Shown piece by piece: positions 8,480 to 17,853 of a stretch of 64,000 nucleotides of DNA; position 1 is the stretch's first letter; each line of letters begins with the position of its first letter. The position numbers and the translations under genes were made by a program. The stretch is from CADCTQ01 sp963844325 (GTDB taxonomy: Bacteria > Bacteroidota > Bacteroidia > Cytophagales > 172606-1), in NCBI GenBank assembly GCA_963844325.1, contig CAWJNV010000002.1, positions 1,240,001 to 1,304,000 of the forward strand, written 5' to 3'. The notes below the pieces were generated by a model. That model had not been told where the DNA came from. It saw only the letters and a list, made by a program, of their open reading frames with translations, and searched no databases.

Positions 8480-9310
8480 TTAAGGCTCTATTAGATTCCA
8501 GTATTTTGGCAGGATAGAAATTGGAAATTCTTTTTCTACTTTATAACCAAGCCAGTATTTTGGAGCATATATCTTTTTATTTTTCTTCCGGTTCAGGTAC
8601 GCTGCCCACCAGCAGAAAGTGCTGTTTGACAAACACACTATATCGGCATGATAAATGATCAGGAAATCAATAATTGCGCTGTTCTTGAAGAAGTAGTAAT
8701 TTCGGTTTTTATACTCTTCCTGGAAGGGCTTCAGATCTTCTCCCACAAAAATAACTTTATACCGGTCTATGTCTTCGATTGAACAAATAAAATCATTATA
8801 GTACTTCATCGGGAGAGAGGGGTCTGTTAATCCCAGTTCCGATACATTCCAATGCTTGTAATCTCCCAGTCTTGCATGAATAACAATCGTGTCATTCATA
8901 AATAATTTACCATACAAACGGTTGAAGTCTTCTAAAAAAGAATCCTTGATCGTGAATTCTCTGAGAATGTCTTCCCTGAAATCAATAAAATATTCTTCGG
9001 ACTGATAGAAACCTCTGTAGAAATGATCATTCTCCAACAGACTCAGATTAGCTTCCGGTGCATCCGAATTACTGAACTGCTTGGTTCTTAATGATGATTT
9101 TATCATGAGCGGCCTTATTTTGCGTGTTGCAAACTCATAAGAGGGCAATGAAAAAAATCTGTCTATCAGCAGTGGGTCTGAACGGTTGGGTATGTATACA
9201 TTGGAATGATTTAATAAAAACCCGGTTTTTAGCCTTTTAGCGCTTGAATATGCAAAAGCATACTGAAACAACTGGTTTCCCAGTCTGCCCAGGATATTGA
9301 CTTGTATCAT
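8480..9310 (-). CDS. Glycosyltransferase family 11, fucosyltransferase-like, 276 residues
   Basis: Second GT11 enzyme of the cluster. It begins exactly with the family motif MIQVNILGRLGNQLFQYAFA and contains HARLGDYKHW in place of the usual HxRRGDY. The C-terminal SNSTFCWWAAYLN block is the third conserved family segment. The Arg-Arg to Arg-Leu change in the donor motif may affect donor choice. Two adjacent GT11 genes suggest that two different acceptor positions are fucosylated, or one duplication with divergence. Confidence 0.85.
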   Translation of the reverse strand: MIQVNILGRLGNQLFQYAFAYSSAKRLKTGFLLNHSNVYIPNRSDPLLIDRFFSLPSYEFATRKIRPLMIKSSLRTKQFSNSDAPEANLSLLENDHFYRGFYQSEEYFIDFREDILREFTIKDSFLEDFNRLYGKLFMNDTIVIHARLGDYKHWNVSELGLTDPSLPMKYYNDFICSIEDIDRYKVIFVGEDLKPFQEEYKNRNYYFFKNSAIIDFLIIYHADIVCLSNSTFCWWAAYLNRKKNKKIYAPKYWLGYKVEKEFPISILPKYWNLIEP

Positions 9311-9384
9311 ACGATTGAATCTATTGCCTGACCTGCCCGAAATATCAATTTATGGGTTATGCCATTTTTGTTTTGATCTCTTTG

Positions 9385-11238
9385 TTAGGTAAGTTCATCG
9401 GCTTTGATGGCTTTGCTGAAGTCCTTTTTAGAGATGCACTTATGAAGCAGGTATTTTTTATACATATTCTTAAACCTGCTTCTGTCAATCTCAACATTGA
9501 TGCAATATTCTTTTATGATCAGTTTTTCAATAAAGCTTTCCGAAATGTGCAGATAGGCTGCGGGCAAGTCTAAAGCGGCAGCCAGCGAATGAGCCAGGCG
9601 ATGCTTTTCATTTACCATTTTATTCATACAATTCACTGTCTTTGAGGCGCTGTGTAATCTGAAGTTCACTATTGCATCACCTGTTTTCTTTATTTTTTTT
9701 GGACCGTTAGCGAGCAGGTACCTCATCCACATATCAGCATCCATCGCATAGTGCATATCTACATCAAGGTTGCCCAAAGAAGTGATCGTCTCTCTTCTCC
9801 AGAAAGTTGACGGTTGATCTATCTGCCCGGTCAGGATGGTCTGTTCGAAATCATTCGTTAACACAGATCCGGAAGCCAGCGTCTTGTAACTTTTATTATA
9901 AAACCTGAACTCCCTCGCAACCAACAGGTCTATATCTTCCTCCATGAAATACCCGGCAATTGTTCTGAAAGCATTCTCCTCGTAAGAATCATCACTGTTT
10001 ATCCAGTTAAAAATATCTCCATTACACTTGCTCAAACCTTTATTGATGGCATCACTCTGTCCCAGATCTTTTTCGCTTACCCAATAGTCAATGTACTTGT
10101 CATACTTTTTTATGACATCCACTGTATTGTCAGTACTGCCGCCGTCTATAATTATGTATTGCAGATTAGGATAGTTTTGGAAAATTACTGACCGGATGGT
10201 TTCCTCTATAAATTGTCCCTGATTGAGTGTAGGCGTTACTATAGAAATTTTAGGCCAGGTTATTCCATTGTCAAACTTATTTTCATTATTTGTATTTACC
10301 CAAGGCCATGCGTTTCTGTTGACGAACATATTGTAACCGATTGTGTCAGGCGTACATTTTGCCCGGGGCTTTCCGGGTAAGTAGCCAATATTTATAATCT
10401 TCTCAAGTGTGCGGCTTTGCGCTTCTTCATCAATTGTGATAACCTCCGGATGAACCATCGGGAAAGCAATGGGTTTTGTCGGAATGTTTAAGGACTTATG
10501 TGAAGTATGAGTAGCTTCAGGGCCAAAGCCGATGTTTTCGATCAAGTTAGCATTAGGTACAATGGCTAAACCTGATTGTGCAATTATTGCTAATACCCAT
10601 TGATAATCCCAGGTATCCTTTTTTGTCATTTTAGAGAGCCGGTTCAGTTGATATTCGAGATAAGAAGCATGGTTGCTGTTTCGAAATACTTTCTGAATCA
10701 CGCGTTTATTACGAATATTCTCCCACTCAGTAATTTTATAGTCATTAAATTTCCAGGCTCGTCTCCAGGTTGCCCAACCCCAGCATGATGCCAGGCGGTA
10801 GAATGCGTACGAAGCCTCGTTGTTACTGCTGTAGCCTAAAAAATTGAAGCCTGAAATCATCATTATCCTTGCATCATGCTGGTATTGCTCCAGCAGGTGT
10901 TCACAAAAACAAAAAAAAGAGGGGTCCGGCACAATGTCATCCTCTAAAATGATGCCTTGCTCAACGTGGGAAAAGAACCAGTCTATAGCCGAACTGACTG
11001 CTATTCCGCATCCCAGGTTTTCTTCCCTGATTAAAGTATTTACATGGCAGTTCCAATCAATGCCTTCCAGGACCAGCTTTTTCACTTCACTGCATTTCAC
11101 CGCTTCTTCCGGAAAATCTGGCCGTGGCCCGTCAAAAGCTACATACAAATTTTTTGGGCGGATCTCTCTTATTCTCTCGAAAACAAGCTTTGTATGCTTA
11201 GGCCTGTTAAATGCAATCAGTAATAAGGGAGTATCCAT
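9385..11238 (-). CDS. Two-domain glycosyltransferase, 617 residues
   Basis: Two sugar-transfer domains are fused. The N-terminal part (about 1-260) starts PLLLIAFNRPKHTKLVF and has LEDDIVPDP, a DxD-like metal site of the kind seen in GNT-I-like transferases. The C-terminal part (about 328-560) is a standard GT-A family 2 domain: PKISIVTPTLNQGQFIEETI, YIIIDGGSTDNTVDVIKKY and NWINSDDSYEENAF. Both parts look intact, so the enzyme probably adds two sugars in sequence or polymerises a disaccharide. It has no membrane segments. It sits between GT4 and GT11 genes on the same strand. Confidence 0.85.
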   Translation of the reverse strand: MDTPLLLIAFNRPKHTKLVFERIREIRPKNLYVAFDGPRPDFPEEAVKCSEVKKLVLEGIDWNCHVNTLIREENLGCGIAVSSAIDWFFSHVEQGIILEDDIVPDPSFFCFCEHLLEQYQHDARIMMISGFNFLGYSSNNEASYAFYRLASCWGWATWRRAWKFNDYKITEWENIRNKRVIQKVFRNSNHASYLEYQLNRLSKMTKKDTWDYQWVLAIIAQSGLAIVPNANLIENIGFGPEATHTSHKSLNIPTKPIAFPMVHPEVITIDEEAQSRTLEKIINIGYLPGKPRAKCTPDTIGYNMFVNRNAWPWVNTNNENKFDNGITWPKISIVTPTLNQGQFIEETIRSVIFQNYPNLQYIIIDGGSTDNTVDVIKKYDKYIDYWVSEKDLGQSDAINKGLSKCNGDIFNWINSDDSYEENAFRTIAGYFMEEDIDLLVAREFRFYNKSYKTLASGSVLTNDFEQTILTGQIDQPSTFWRRETITSLGNLDVDMHYAMDADMWMRYLLANGPKKIKKTGDAIVNFRLHSASKTVNCMNKMVNEKHRLAHSLAAALDLPAAYLHISESFIEKLIIKEYCINVEIDRSRFKNMYKKYLLHKCISKKDFSKAIKADELT

Positions 11239-11315
11239 TATCTGTATTTTTTAATAAAATCTTAAGAAAATTTTACTGACCGGGGGAATTGCCGTTTTCT
11301 GCCTTTCTTGCTTTT

Positions 11316-12581
11316 TTAATTTAAAATCCGGTCATAAAGTTCTAAGTATTGCCGGGTTTGATCCTTTAAAGAAAATTTTTCCTCAACCAGCCGCCTGGCA
11401 TTGCGTCCCATCTGCAATCTTTGCGTTTCGTTTGCGTAGAGACCCATAATCTTGTGTGCCAGATCTTCAGAATTACCGGTTTCAGCCAATAAGCCCGTTT
11501 GAAGGTCTTCCACCATTTCGGGAATTCCTCCGGTATTGAAACCGACTACGGGAGTACCACATGCCATCGCCTCTAATGAAGTCTGCCCGAAGGATTCAAA
11601 AATGGAAGGAATGATAAAGATGTCAGCCGCTGAGTAGGTTAAAGTCAAAAGCTCCGGTGAATTTATAAAGCCTAAGTTTATTACAGGAATCTGGAGCGTA
11701 TTCTCCAGGGATGCTACTTCTTCGATGTGCCCGAAAATCAGGAACAGTGCGTTGGGGATATTATGCCTTATGATCGCCAGCGCCTCAATTAACTCGCGGA
11801 ATCCTTTCCGCTTGTTTTCAATGCGTTCTGCTCCGAAACATATTACAAACTTATGCTCTGTTATACCTAACGCCTTCTTGGCAAGGTCTTTATCCAACGG
11901 GTAAAACGACGTAGTGTCAAGACCGCAATAAATGGTTTGAATACTTTTCGATTTTCCCAGAATACTACTCTTCATTGCCTGCTGTTCAATCCATTTACTT
12001 CCGGCCACTATATGAACATTCTTATTTTCCAGTGCTTTCAGCTTGACTCTGAAATTCCGGAATGACAAATCATGTCTGGACTTATTGTGGTTTAATTGCG
12101 GGCACGTATGACAGTGCGTCGTAAACTTCTCACATTCCCATGAATAGTGACAGCCTCCCGTAAAGGGGTTCATGTCATGTAAAGTCCAGACAATCGGGAC
12201 ATCGCTAGGTATTGATTTGAAAAACGAAGGATAATCAATCAGGCCGGCTACCCAATGCAGGTGAACGATGACCGGGGGGGCAACCGGCTCAGGAGGCAAG
12301 GTATCCGATTTAAGAAACGGCAGGCTGAAAAGCTCATAAAAAGAGGGCCTGCCATTCAAATACCGGTAAATATCTGCATAATGATAAATTTCCTGGGTCT
12401 TTTCTTGTACCGATTCATTTTTATTTGACAACAATCTTTCGTATCCCTTTTTTTTTGATTTACCTAAAGAATAGAAAGAGCAGTGCAAGCCTGTCCCGGC
12501 GATAGAGTCAAACAACCGCTGAGCGGCAATTGATGCGCCTCCCGTTAACAAACTATTAAAGAATAAAACTTTCGCATTCAT
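11316..12581 (-). CDS. Glycosyltransferase family 4, 421 residues
   Basis: Retaining GT-B fold enzyme. The start at 12581 (MNAKVLFFNSLLTGGASIAA) puts the N-terminal Rossmann strand and Gly-rich loop in place; the in-frame ATG at 12635 adds 18 unlikely residues. The C-terminal half carries the family signature FIIPSIFESFGQTSLEAMAC followed by GTPVVGFNTGGIPEMVED, including the E-x7-E nucleotide-sugar motif. A cysteine cluster (CHYSWECEKFTTHCHTC) in the middle is common in this subgroup. Donor and acceptor are unknown. Confidence 0.87.
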   Translation of the reverse strand: MNAKVLFFNSLLTGGASIAAQRLFDSIAGTGLHCSFYSLGKSKKKGYERLLSNKNESVQEKTQEIYHYADIYRYLNGRPSFYELFSLPFLKSDTLPPEPVAPPVIVHLHWVAGLIDYPSFFKSIPSDVPIVWTLHDMNPFTGGCHYSWECEKFTTHCHTCPQLNHNKSRHDLSFRNFRVKLKALENKNVHIVAGSKWIEQQAMKSSILGKSKSIQTIYCGLDTTSFYPLDKDLAKKALGITEHKFVICFGAERIENKRKGFRELIEALAIIRHNIPNALFLIFGHIEEVASLENTLQIPVINLGFINSPELLTLTYSAADIFIIPSIFESFGQTSLEAMACGTPVVGFNTGGIPEMVEDLQTGLLAETGNSEDLAHKIMGLYANETQRLQMGRNARRLVEEKFSLKDQTRQYLELYDRILN

Positions 12582-12713
12582 AGCCTGGTATACTCCAAAC
12601 GGCGTTACTGAGGTTCTACATATAACTCGGACCATTCGGCCGAAGTCGGTTCTTAATGCATGGCTTTTACCGCGTCAACTCCTTGACCGTCGGGTGGCAC
12701 CCTGATTTGCGCA

Positions 12714-14084
12714 TTAACTTTCCGGGACCATGGCTCCCCCCATCCCGCCTTCATTTGTAATCACATCCATGAAACAGGAGCCGTTATACTTCTCATCAAT
12801 GGTTTGCTTGAGTCGATTGACGTTATTCCGGTAAACAATATTTTCCGTAATTGTTTTGATCTTGTTGAGGATTTCTGTACAGGTATCTTTCCTGATATCG
12901 CCGCTAAGTCCGAGCCCGTGATATTTTATTCTTGCAGCGTTTCCGGGCTGGTCGTAATGTGGATTCAGGGGATATACCAGCATGGGCACCCCAAAGTAAA
13001 TGCTTTCTTTGATTGAGTTCAGCCCCCCGTGGGTAATGAACAGGGTAGCCCTGGAAAGCAGGTAAGTCTGGGGCAGGGTTTCGAAAAAAAATACGTTGGC
13101 GGGCATATCCCTGCCGTCATTCAGAAAGGCCCTCAAGCCACACGAAACAAGGAAAAGCATTTGCTCGCATTTACAAGCGGCCTGAATAATATTTTTAAAG
13201 AAAGCACTGATCGTTTCACCACTTCCTTTTGGGTACAGCGTTCCCAGGGACACGTAAATAAATTCTTTTCCGGTGGCTAAAATATGCGTTAATCTTTCCT
13301 TGTCCCTGACCAGTATGGACTCGTTTCTTCGGATGTACAACTGAGGGCCAATGTAAATCTTATGCTTGTCGGACACGCCCGGAAAGTCAAATTCCCGGGA
13401 GCTCATGATCAGTTCCGTCAGGTTGGGCGGGCAAAGGCTGGCCGGCCCATTGCTTTCCGCACGGTCGGGCAGCCCCATGTTCAACTCGCGGCGTCTCCTT
13501 TTTAAGATGGACCGCGTGCTGTTGCCCAACAGGAAAACGGTTTCCCACCAGTCGCTGAACTGCTCAGAAAGCTTGATCCTGTGCCATTGCCATCGAATCA
13601 AAAAGGTTTGGCCCGGCAAAAGGTGTGAATTAACCGGAGGTAATTTCCGGTCTTGGCTGACCAGCATGGTATTCACCAGGAAAAACCGAATCCCCCGCTC
13701 AAGCACGAACGGGTACAGACACAAGTAATCGCCTTTTGTGAAGGAGTCGAGAAAGATCAGGGAAGGATTGACCGAGTTGAGCAGGCGCCGGAAGGATTCC
13801 CGGCGGCTGTAATGCTGCCCTTTCACCCGGTCTGTTATCAGATCGGCCTTGCTTTTGCCAAGCCTGGTATAAAAGCTTAATTCATCCTTGTAGGGCAAGC
13901 CGAAAGGTACCCCGGGCAACGCAATCGTTTCAAACCCCTGCTGCTGTACGTAAAGGTCCAGCTGCTGGTCAATGCCCCCGGCAAAAACAACGGCAGTGTT
14001 GTTGCTGCTGAGAATTTTTGCAATTCCCAAAACAGCAATTACGTGCGACCTGACGGGAAATATAATGAAAAGCGCAGTGTTCAT
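12714..14084 (-). CDS. UGT/MGT-type glycosyltransferase (family 1-like), 456 residues
   Basis: GT-B enzyme of the kind that glycosylates small molecules, lipids or natural products rather than polymers. The donor-binding signature is THGGLNSIKESIYFGVPMLV followed by PLNPHYDQPGNAARI, with FIYVSLGTLYPKGSG upstream. The start at 14084 (MNTALFIIFPVRSHV) is preferred because it begins the N-terminal Rossmann strand and avoids overlap with the signal peptidase gene; an in-frame ATG at 14165 would overlap. A tailoring-type transferase next to the peptide genes fits a modified-product cluster. Confidence 0.85.
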   Translation of the reverse strand: MNTALFIIFPVRSHVIAVLGIAKILSSNNTAVVFAGGIDQQLDLYVQQQGFETIALPGVPFGLPYKDELSFYTRLGKSKADLITDRVKGQHYSRRESFRRLLNSVNPSLIFLDSFTKGDYLCLYPFVLERGIRFFLVNTMLVSQDRKLPPVNSHLLPGQTFLIRWQWHRIKLSEQFSDWWETVFLLGNSTRSILKRRRRELNMGLPDRAESNGPASLCPPNLTELIMSSREFDFPGVSDKHKIYIGPQLYIRRNESILVRDKERLTHILATGKEFIYVSLGTLYPKGSGETISAFFKNIIQAACKCEQMLFLVSCGLRAFLNDGRDMPANVFFFETLPQTYLLSRATLFITHGGLNSIKESIYFGVPMLVYPLNPHYDQPGNAARIKYHGLGLSGDIRKDTCTEILNKIKTITENIVYRNNVNRLKQTIDEKYNGSCFMDVITNEGGMGGAMVPES

Positions 14085-14134
14085 GTAAAAAGTGACTGGG
14101 GAAGTTACAGTTACTTCAACGGCGGTCCCGGGGG

Positions 14135-15265
14135 CTACTCGAGGCTTGTAAACAACCGGCTCCACCGTACTTTTTTTGCGCGGGAGTCCTCCCTGGAGAA
14201 CCAGATTACGGATGCTTTGCCGATCAGGTGATCTTCGGGAATCAAACCCCAGAACCTGGAGTCGAAGGATACGTCCCGGTTGTCGCCAAGTACGAAATAG
14301 TAATTCTGCTTAAACGTGTAATGAGTGATTACGCGGTCGTTAACGTATATTTTATTGTTCACAAGTTTTACATTGCCGGCATGCTCATAATCCCTGATCA
14401 GGGGAAAGTAGATGGGCGCGTTGAAATCATCCAACCGGACGTAGTACCCCTGCTCAGGAATCCGGAGGGGCCCGAAGCAGTCTTTGTTCCATCCGTGGTT
14501 CGGGGAATGCGGATAAACATCCAGATCGCAGAAGGATGCCGGCAGGTTCAGTTCGGTAACGGATTTCACGAGCGGGCTGCCGCTGAACTTCTGCGCCGAT
14601 GACGCAGACAACTGCGCAATAAAGCTTATCTCGGACTGGCCGGTGGCGTATTTTTCCAATTCGATCTGCCGGTTGAAATCACTTATTCCCAGGTTCGCCG
14701 TGTTGTCTTCGTTCAGGGGGGCCGAGGTGATAATTCTGTAAGCATTCTGCACGGAGTGACCTGACTTTTCGATGGCCCCGTTGACGAACAGTTTTCCTTC
14801 GCGGATCATTATTTCGTCTCCCGGCGTTCCGATGCAGCGCTTGATGTAATTCGTTTTTAACTCGTAAGACGGCTTTTTCTCCACCGGTATATTAAAGGCA
14901 ATGACCTCGCCCCGGCGTACCGGGGTGAAGCCGGGCAGACGTAAATAGGGCAACTGCCAGGAACTCAGGTAAGGTTTAATACCGTACATGGTGAGCAGGC
15001 CCATGTCAGGGTCAACGAACGGAATTTTCAGCACCGCCGGCAGCCGGGCGCCGTAATGAAGCTTGGAAACGAAGACGTAGTCGCCCACGAGCAATTTGCC
15101 CGACATGGATTCACTGCCCACCCGGAAACTGTCGAAAAACAAGGCACGGACGACGTACAGTCCCAACAGGGTCAGCAACAAACTTTTCACCCAGGGATTG
15201 ACCAGCTTCTTTTTGGGTTTTTCAGCCGTTTGGGGCGGCTGCATAACAACGGTTGCAGTTTTCAT
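14135..15265 (-). CDS. lepB: Signal peptidase I (S26), 376 residues
   Basis: Inner-membrane serine protease that removes signal peptides. One N-terminal membrane segment (about 27-45) is followed by the catalytic-Ser box DSFRVGSESMSGKLLVGDYV. The Lys box is NYIKRCIGTPGDEIMI and the C-terminal box GDNRDVSFDSRFWG. A long insertion between these boxes is normal for Bacteroidota enzymes. Its position inside the putative peptide cluster, one base from the 271-residue gene, suggests it may be dedicated to the peptide precursors rather than being the housekeeping copy. That role is inference. Confidence 0.9.
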   Translation of the reverse strand: MKTATVVMQPPQTAEKPKKKLVNPWVKSLLLTLLGLYVVRALFFDSFRVGSESMSGKLLVGDYVFVSKLHYGARLPAVLKIPFVDPDMGLLTMYGIKPYLSSWQLPYLRLPGFTPVRRGEVIAFNIPVEKKPSYELKTNYIKRCIGTPGDEIMIREGKLFVNGAIEKSGHSVQNAYRIITSAPLNEDNTANLGISDFNRQIELEKYATGQSEISFIAQLSASSAQKFSGSPLVKSVTELNLPASFCDLDVYPHSPNHGWNKDCFGPLRIPEQGYYVRLDDFNAPIYFPLIRDYEHAGNVKLVNNKIYVNDRVITHYTFKQNYYFVLGDNRDVSFDSRFWGLIPEDHLIGKASVIWFSREDSRAKKVRWSRLFTSLE

Positions 15266-16080
15266 CAGGCGGTTTGTTTACGGAGTGAATAAGTCCTGTG
15301 CAGAAAATCGGAGAAGTCAATCACCGAGGCAATAACATCGGTCACCGCGACAGCAGGCTGGTTATAATACCCCAGGACGTTCCGCATCAATTCAGCCTGC
15401 CCCGGGAAGTGCTTGGCGAAAAACCGTGAACACGTGTAGATTTCCCTTGTGTAGCATGCTTCCTCTTCGATCACCAGTTCGAAAGCACTTCTCATCAGGT
15501 ACCGGATGATGTGGTTGCAGCCGACCAGCCGATGGTCACTGTTTGGCTCGTGGACCAGTTCCCTGGCTTGTGCAACTTTCCGGCCCAGTGTGGGCAGCAG
15601 AAAACGAATTTCACCGTTTGGTTTAAAGCCCGCGTAATGGTCGCAGAGGTTATCGCCGTGGCTCCTGGCGGAAAGTACTTTGAGCAGGAATTGCAGGTAC
15701 CGGTCCTTGTCCACGTCTTCGGGCTTGAGCAGTATTACGTTGAAATATTTTATAAACCTGTGTTTTTTAACCATGGCAGCAGCCAGGTATTGGCTGACTC
15801 TGTCGAAGTTGCTCCTCGGGTTGCTTACGACTGCCGTGCAACTGAACTTAACCAGGTTGGTGTGATCAACCTGCATGTTGATGAAGTGAATGCACACCAA
15901 CTGGCGGCTGAAGATGCGCCTCAACTCCGCCAGCAGGTCGTCGAGTATCAGCCGGCTTAAGCCCGTGATCCGGGCATGGTTCTCCAGGGGCAGCAAATAG
16001 CCGTTTTTGTCGAGCGGAAACAGGTGCGTGTTTTCAGTCGCAGTGCTTTGCCGGTGGTCAGCGTCGTAGAAGTATAACAT
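15265..16080 (-). CDS. Unrecognised protein, 271 residues, possible degenerate nucleotidyltransferase
   Basis: I do not recognise this family with confidence. It is soluble, with no signal or membrane segment. The C-terminal 90 residues (YTREIYTCSRFFAKHFPGQ, then MRNVLGYYNQP) resemble the helical tail of stand-alone nucleotidyltransferase proteins. The N-terminal region around residues 50-85 has the spacing of such a domain but lacks the Gly-Ser and paired-Asp catalytic residues. If the comparison holds, it is an inactive pseudoenzyme, perhaps a substrate-binding or leader-binding partner. It abuts lepB by one base and follows the JmjC gene, so it is part of the same transcription unit. Confidence 0.55.
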   Translation of the reverse strand: MLYFYDADHRQSTATENTHLFPLDKNGYLLPLENHARITGLSRLILDDLLAELRRIFSRQLVCIHFINMQVDHTNLVKFSCTAVVSNPRSNFDRVSQYLAAAMVKKHRFIKYFNVILLKPEDVDKDRYLQFLLKVLSARSHGDNLCDHYAGFKPNGEIRFLLPTLGRKVAQARELVHEPNSDHRLVGCNHIIRYLMRSAFELVIEEEACYTREIYTCSRFFAKHFPGQAELMRNVLGYYNQPAVAVTDVIASVIDFSDFLHRTYSLRKQTA

Positions 16081-16154
16081 AAAATGAATCAGGCTGATGG
16101 AAGTATTCCGGCCGGCTTTCCGTGGACACCCGCCGCGTCACCGGGGGGCTGCCG

Positions 16155-17327
16155 TTACGGTTGGCGCACCAGGGATTGTGCCTGGGTTTGTTTGACAACC
16201 ACCTGGATGGCGCCTTTTCGAACCAGGCTTTTCGAGCGTTGCTTGAATTCGGCCAGGGTAGCATCGTCATGAACGATTTCCTGAAGATTGGACAAATGGC
16301 TGCCGAGGCGCCCCAGGTAAGCGGCCTCGGGTTCGGTGAGGTTGCTTTTGTGCTCCGGGTTCCGGATCAGTTCAAGTTCTTCCAGGTCTTCGGCAGCGTG
16401 GAGGTCATCAAGCAGCATCAGGTCTGAAAACAAATCTTCCGTATCGGCGTATTTCTTTTTTGTACTTTGCCTGAACGCGGCGACGTTTTTGCTTAAATAG
16501 GAGTCCAGCACTTCGGTAATCTTCCCAATGAATTCAGCCCTCGATTCCTGCGGGGCCTCGCCAAAGGGATCAAATGCTTTGCGGAAAAAAAGATGTTTTT
16601 CGGCTTCCGTGAGTATATGCTCAAGGATGGCGATTCCCCGCACGGGATGACAACCGAAAGTAACGTGGATGGAGAAGGCGCCGGTGGTATACGCATCGTG
16701 TACGAGCCCCCCGGGCACGTACAATACGTCCCCTGCCAGCAGTTCCAGTTCGTGGGCGGGCGTAGCCGACAGGTAATGCTGCCTTTGGTCATCATCCAAC
16801 TGCCACTTTTTCAGAGGCGCTTCATAGGGGATGTCGTAAAGATTCCAATGCTTTGCACCCTTGAGTTGGATCACGAACACTTCGTGCGCATCAATGTGGG
16901 GGTGAAAACCCTGGGAATTGCTGGGGGTGATGTACACGTTGGCGTGAACGGACATGCCCAATGCTTCTTCCAGCGATTTTGCGAACCCACTCAGGTTCTT
17001 AAATAATAAATGAGCTGCTTGTATTACGATGGTGCTGCCTTCGTCGAACAGCCGAAAAACAGTTTCTTTATCGAGCAGATTGAATTCGGCATTTACCGGA
17101 CTGCCCTTAAAGGAGTAACTGGTAATGTCAAGCGGCGCACCATTGTTTACCAGTCGCACAAACGGATAGGCCAGCCCGGGTTGCCCCAGGTAATCGTTTA
17201 TTTCTTCAGCCGTAAGCACGTGCGACGGCTCCATCGCATTCCGGACCAGCAGCGGGGCTTTGCCGAAATTATTGGCTTTAAAATCTTCGACGGTTATTGG
17301 TGCAATCAATTCTCCTAAAATATTCAT
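16155..17327 (-). CDS. JmjC/cupin_4 2-oxoglutarate oxygenase, 390 residues
   Basis: Fe(II)/2-oxoglutarate-dependent hydroxylase of the type that hydroxylates residues in proteins or peptides (YcfD/ribosomal oxygenase relatives). The double-stranded beta-helix shows the iron ligands in FHPHIDAHEVF (His144, Asp146) and VPGGLVHDAYT (His210). KGAKHWNLY supplies the usual basic residue after the first strand. A roughly 150-residue C-terminal region follows, as in ribosomal oxygenases. Because it stands with secreted Cys-rich peptides, a thioredoxin-like protein and glycosyltransferases, the peptides are plausible substrates. The family is sure; the substrate is inferred. Confidence 0.87.
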   Translation of the reverse strand: MNILGELIAPITVEDFKANNFGKAPLLVRNAMEPSHVLTAEEINDYLGQPGLAYPFVRLVNNGAPLDITSYSFKGSPVNAEFNLLDKETVFRLFDEGSTIVIQAAHLLFKNLSGFAKSLEEALGMSVHANVYITPSNSQGFHPHIDAHEVFVIQLKGAKHWNLYDIPYEAPLKKWQLDDDQRQHYLSATPAHELELLAGDVLYVPGGLVHDAYTTGAFSIHVTFGCHPVRGIAILEHILTEAEKHLFFRKAFDPFGEAPQESRAEFIGKITEVLDSYLSKNVAAFRQSTKKKYADTEDLFSDLMLLDDLHAAEDLEELELIRNPEHKSNLTEPEAAYLGRLGSHLSNLQEIVHDDATLAEFKQRSKSLVRKGAIQVVVKQTQAQSLVRQP

Positions 17328-17362
17328 AGGTCGGGCGTTTTCGTTCTGATTCTAGCGGATGG

Positions 17363-17839
17363 CTAAAAGGAGCTGAGTGAATGGTATACATCTTCCCCGG
17401 CAGCAGGGCTGATTTCCCTTTCGGCGAGTACCTTTCCGTTTTCGAGAAACAATGCTTTGGGGTATTGTAAAAGAAAGGGGGGCTTATCGAATTTGTGTAC
17501 GTAATCAAAGAACACGTCCGAATGCCCCAGGGCTTTGCTGCCAAAGCGCAGTCTTGCCGTTTTTGGGGAGGTCAGCCCCGTGATTACGAACAAAATGCCT
17601 TTCTTGCCCTGGGCGATGTAGGTGTTGATCAAGTAGTCTTCTGCCCCGCTGATGCAGTCGCCGCAACCCGTTGAAGGAACGAAAAAGATCGCTTTGTAGC
17701 CGGTTACGTTTCTTTTCGTCGCGGATGTGATCTCACGTAGCAGTGACTCGTGCCGTTTTTCGCTTTCCGCGTTTATTCCGCTGCATCCGCAAGCTATCGT
17801 CAGACACATTGCGAAGGTAAAAGTAATCAGCTTCTGCAT
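17363..17839 (-). CDS. Thioredoxin-like lipoprotein with CGDC motif, 158 residues
   Basis: A lipoprotein signal ends around residues 16-19 (LTIACGCS). The body contains FFVPSTGCGDCISGAEDYL, a CxxC (Cys59, Cys62) at the place expected for a thioredoxin-fold active site, followed by a strand-helix pattern and KALFLENGKVL near the end. It would act in the periplasm, either oxidising or isomerising disulfides. Its place 15 bp behind the beta-propeller gene and two genes behind the four-cysteine peptides suggests that those cysteines are its target. The thioredoxin assignment rests on the motif and size. Confidence 0.65.
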   Translation of the reverse strand: MQKLITFTFAMCLTIACGCSGINAESEKRHESLLREITSATKRNVTGYKAIFFVPSTGCGDCISGAEDYLINTYIAQGKKGILFVITGLTSPKTARLRFGSKALGHSDVFFDYVHKFDKPPFLLQYPKALFLENGKVLAEREISPAAGEDVYHSLSSF

Positions 17840-17853
17840 ATTGTTTTCCAGGT

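Noticed and set aside
14135..14165. Overlap of the GT1 gene with lepB using the ATG at 14165
   Set aside because: The start at 14084 begins the Rossmann strand directly and removes the overlap.
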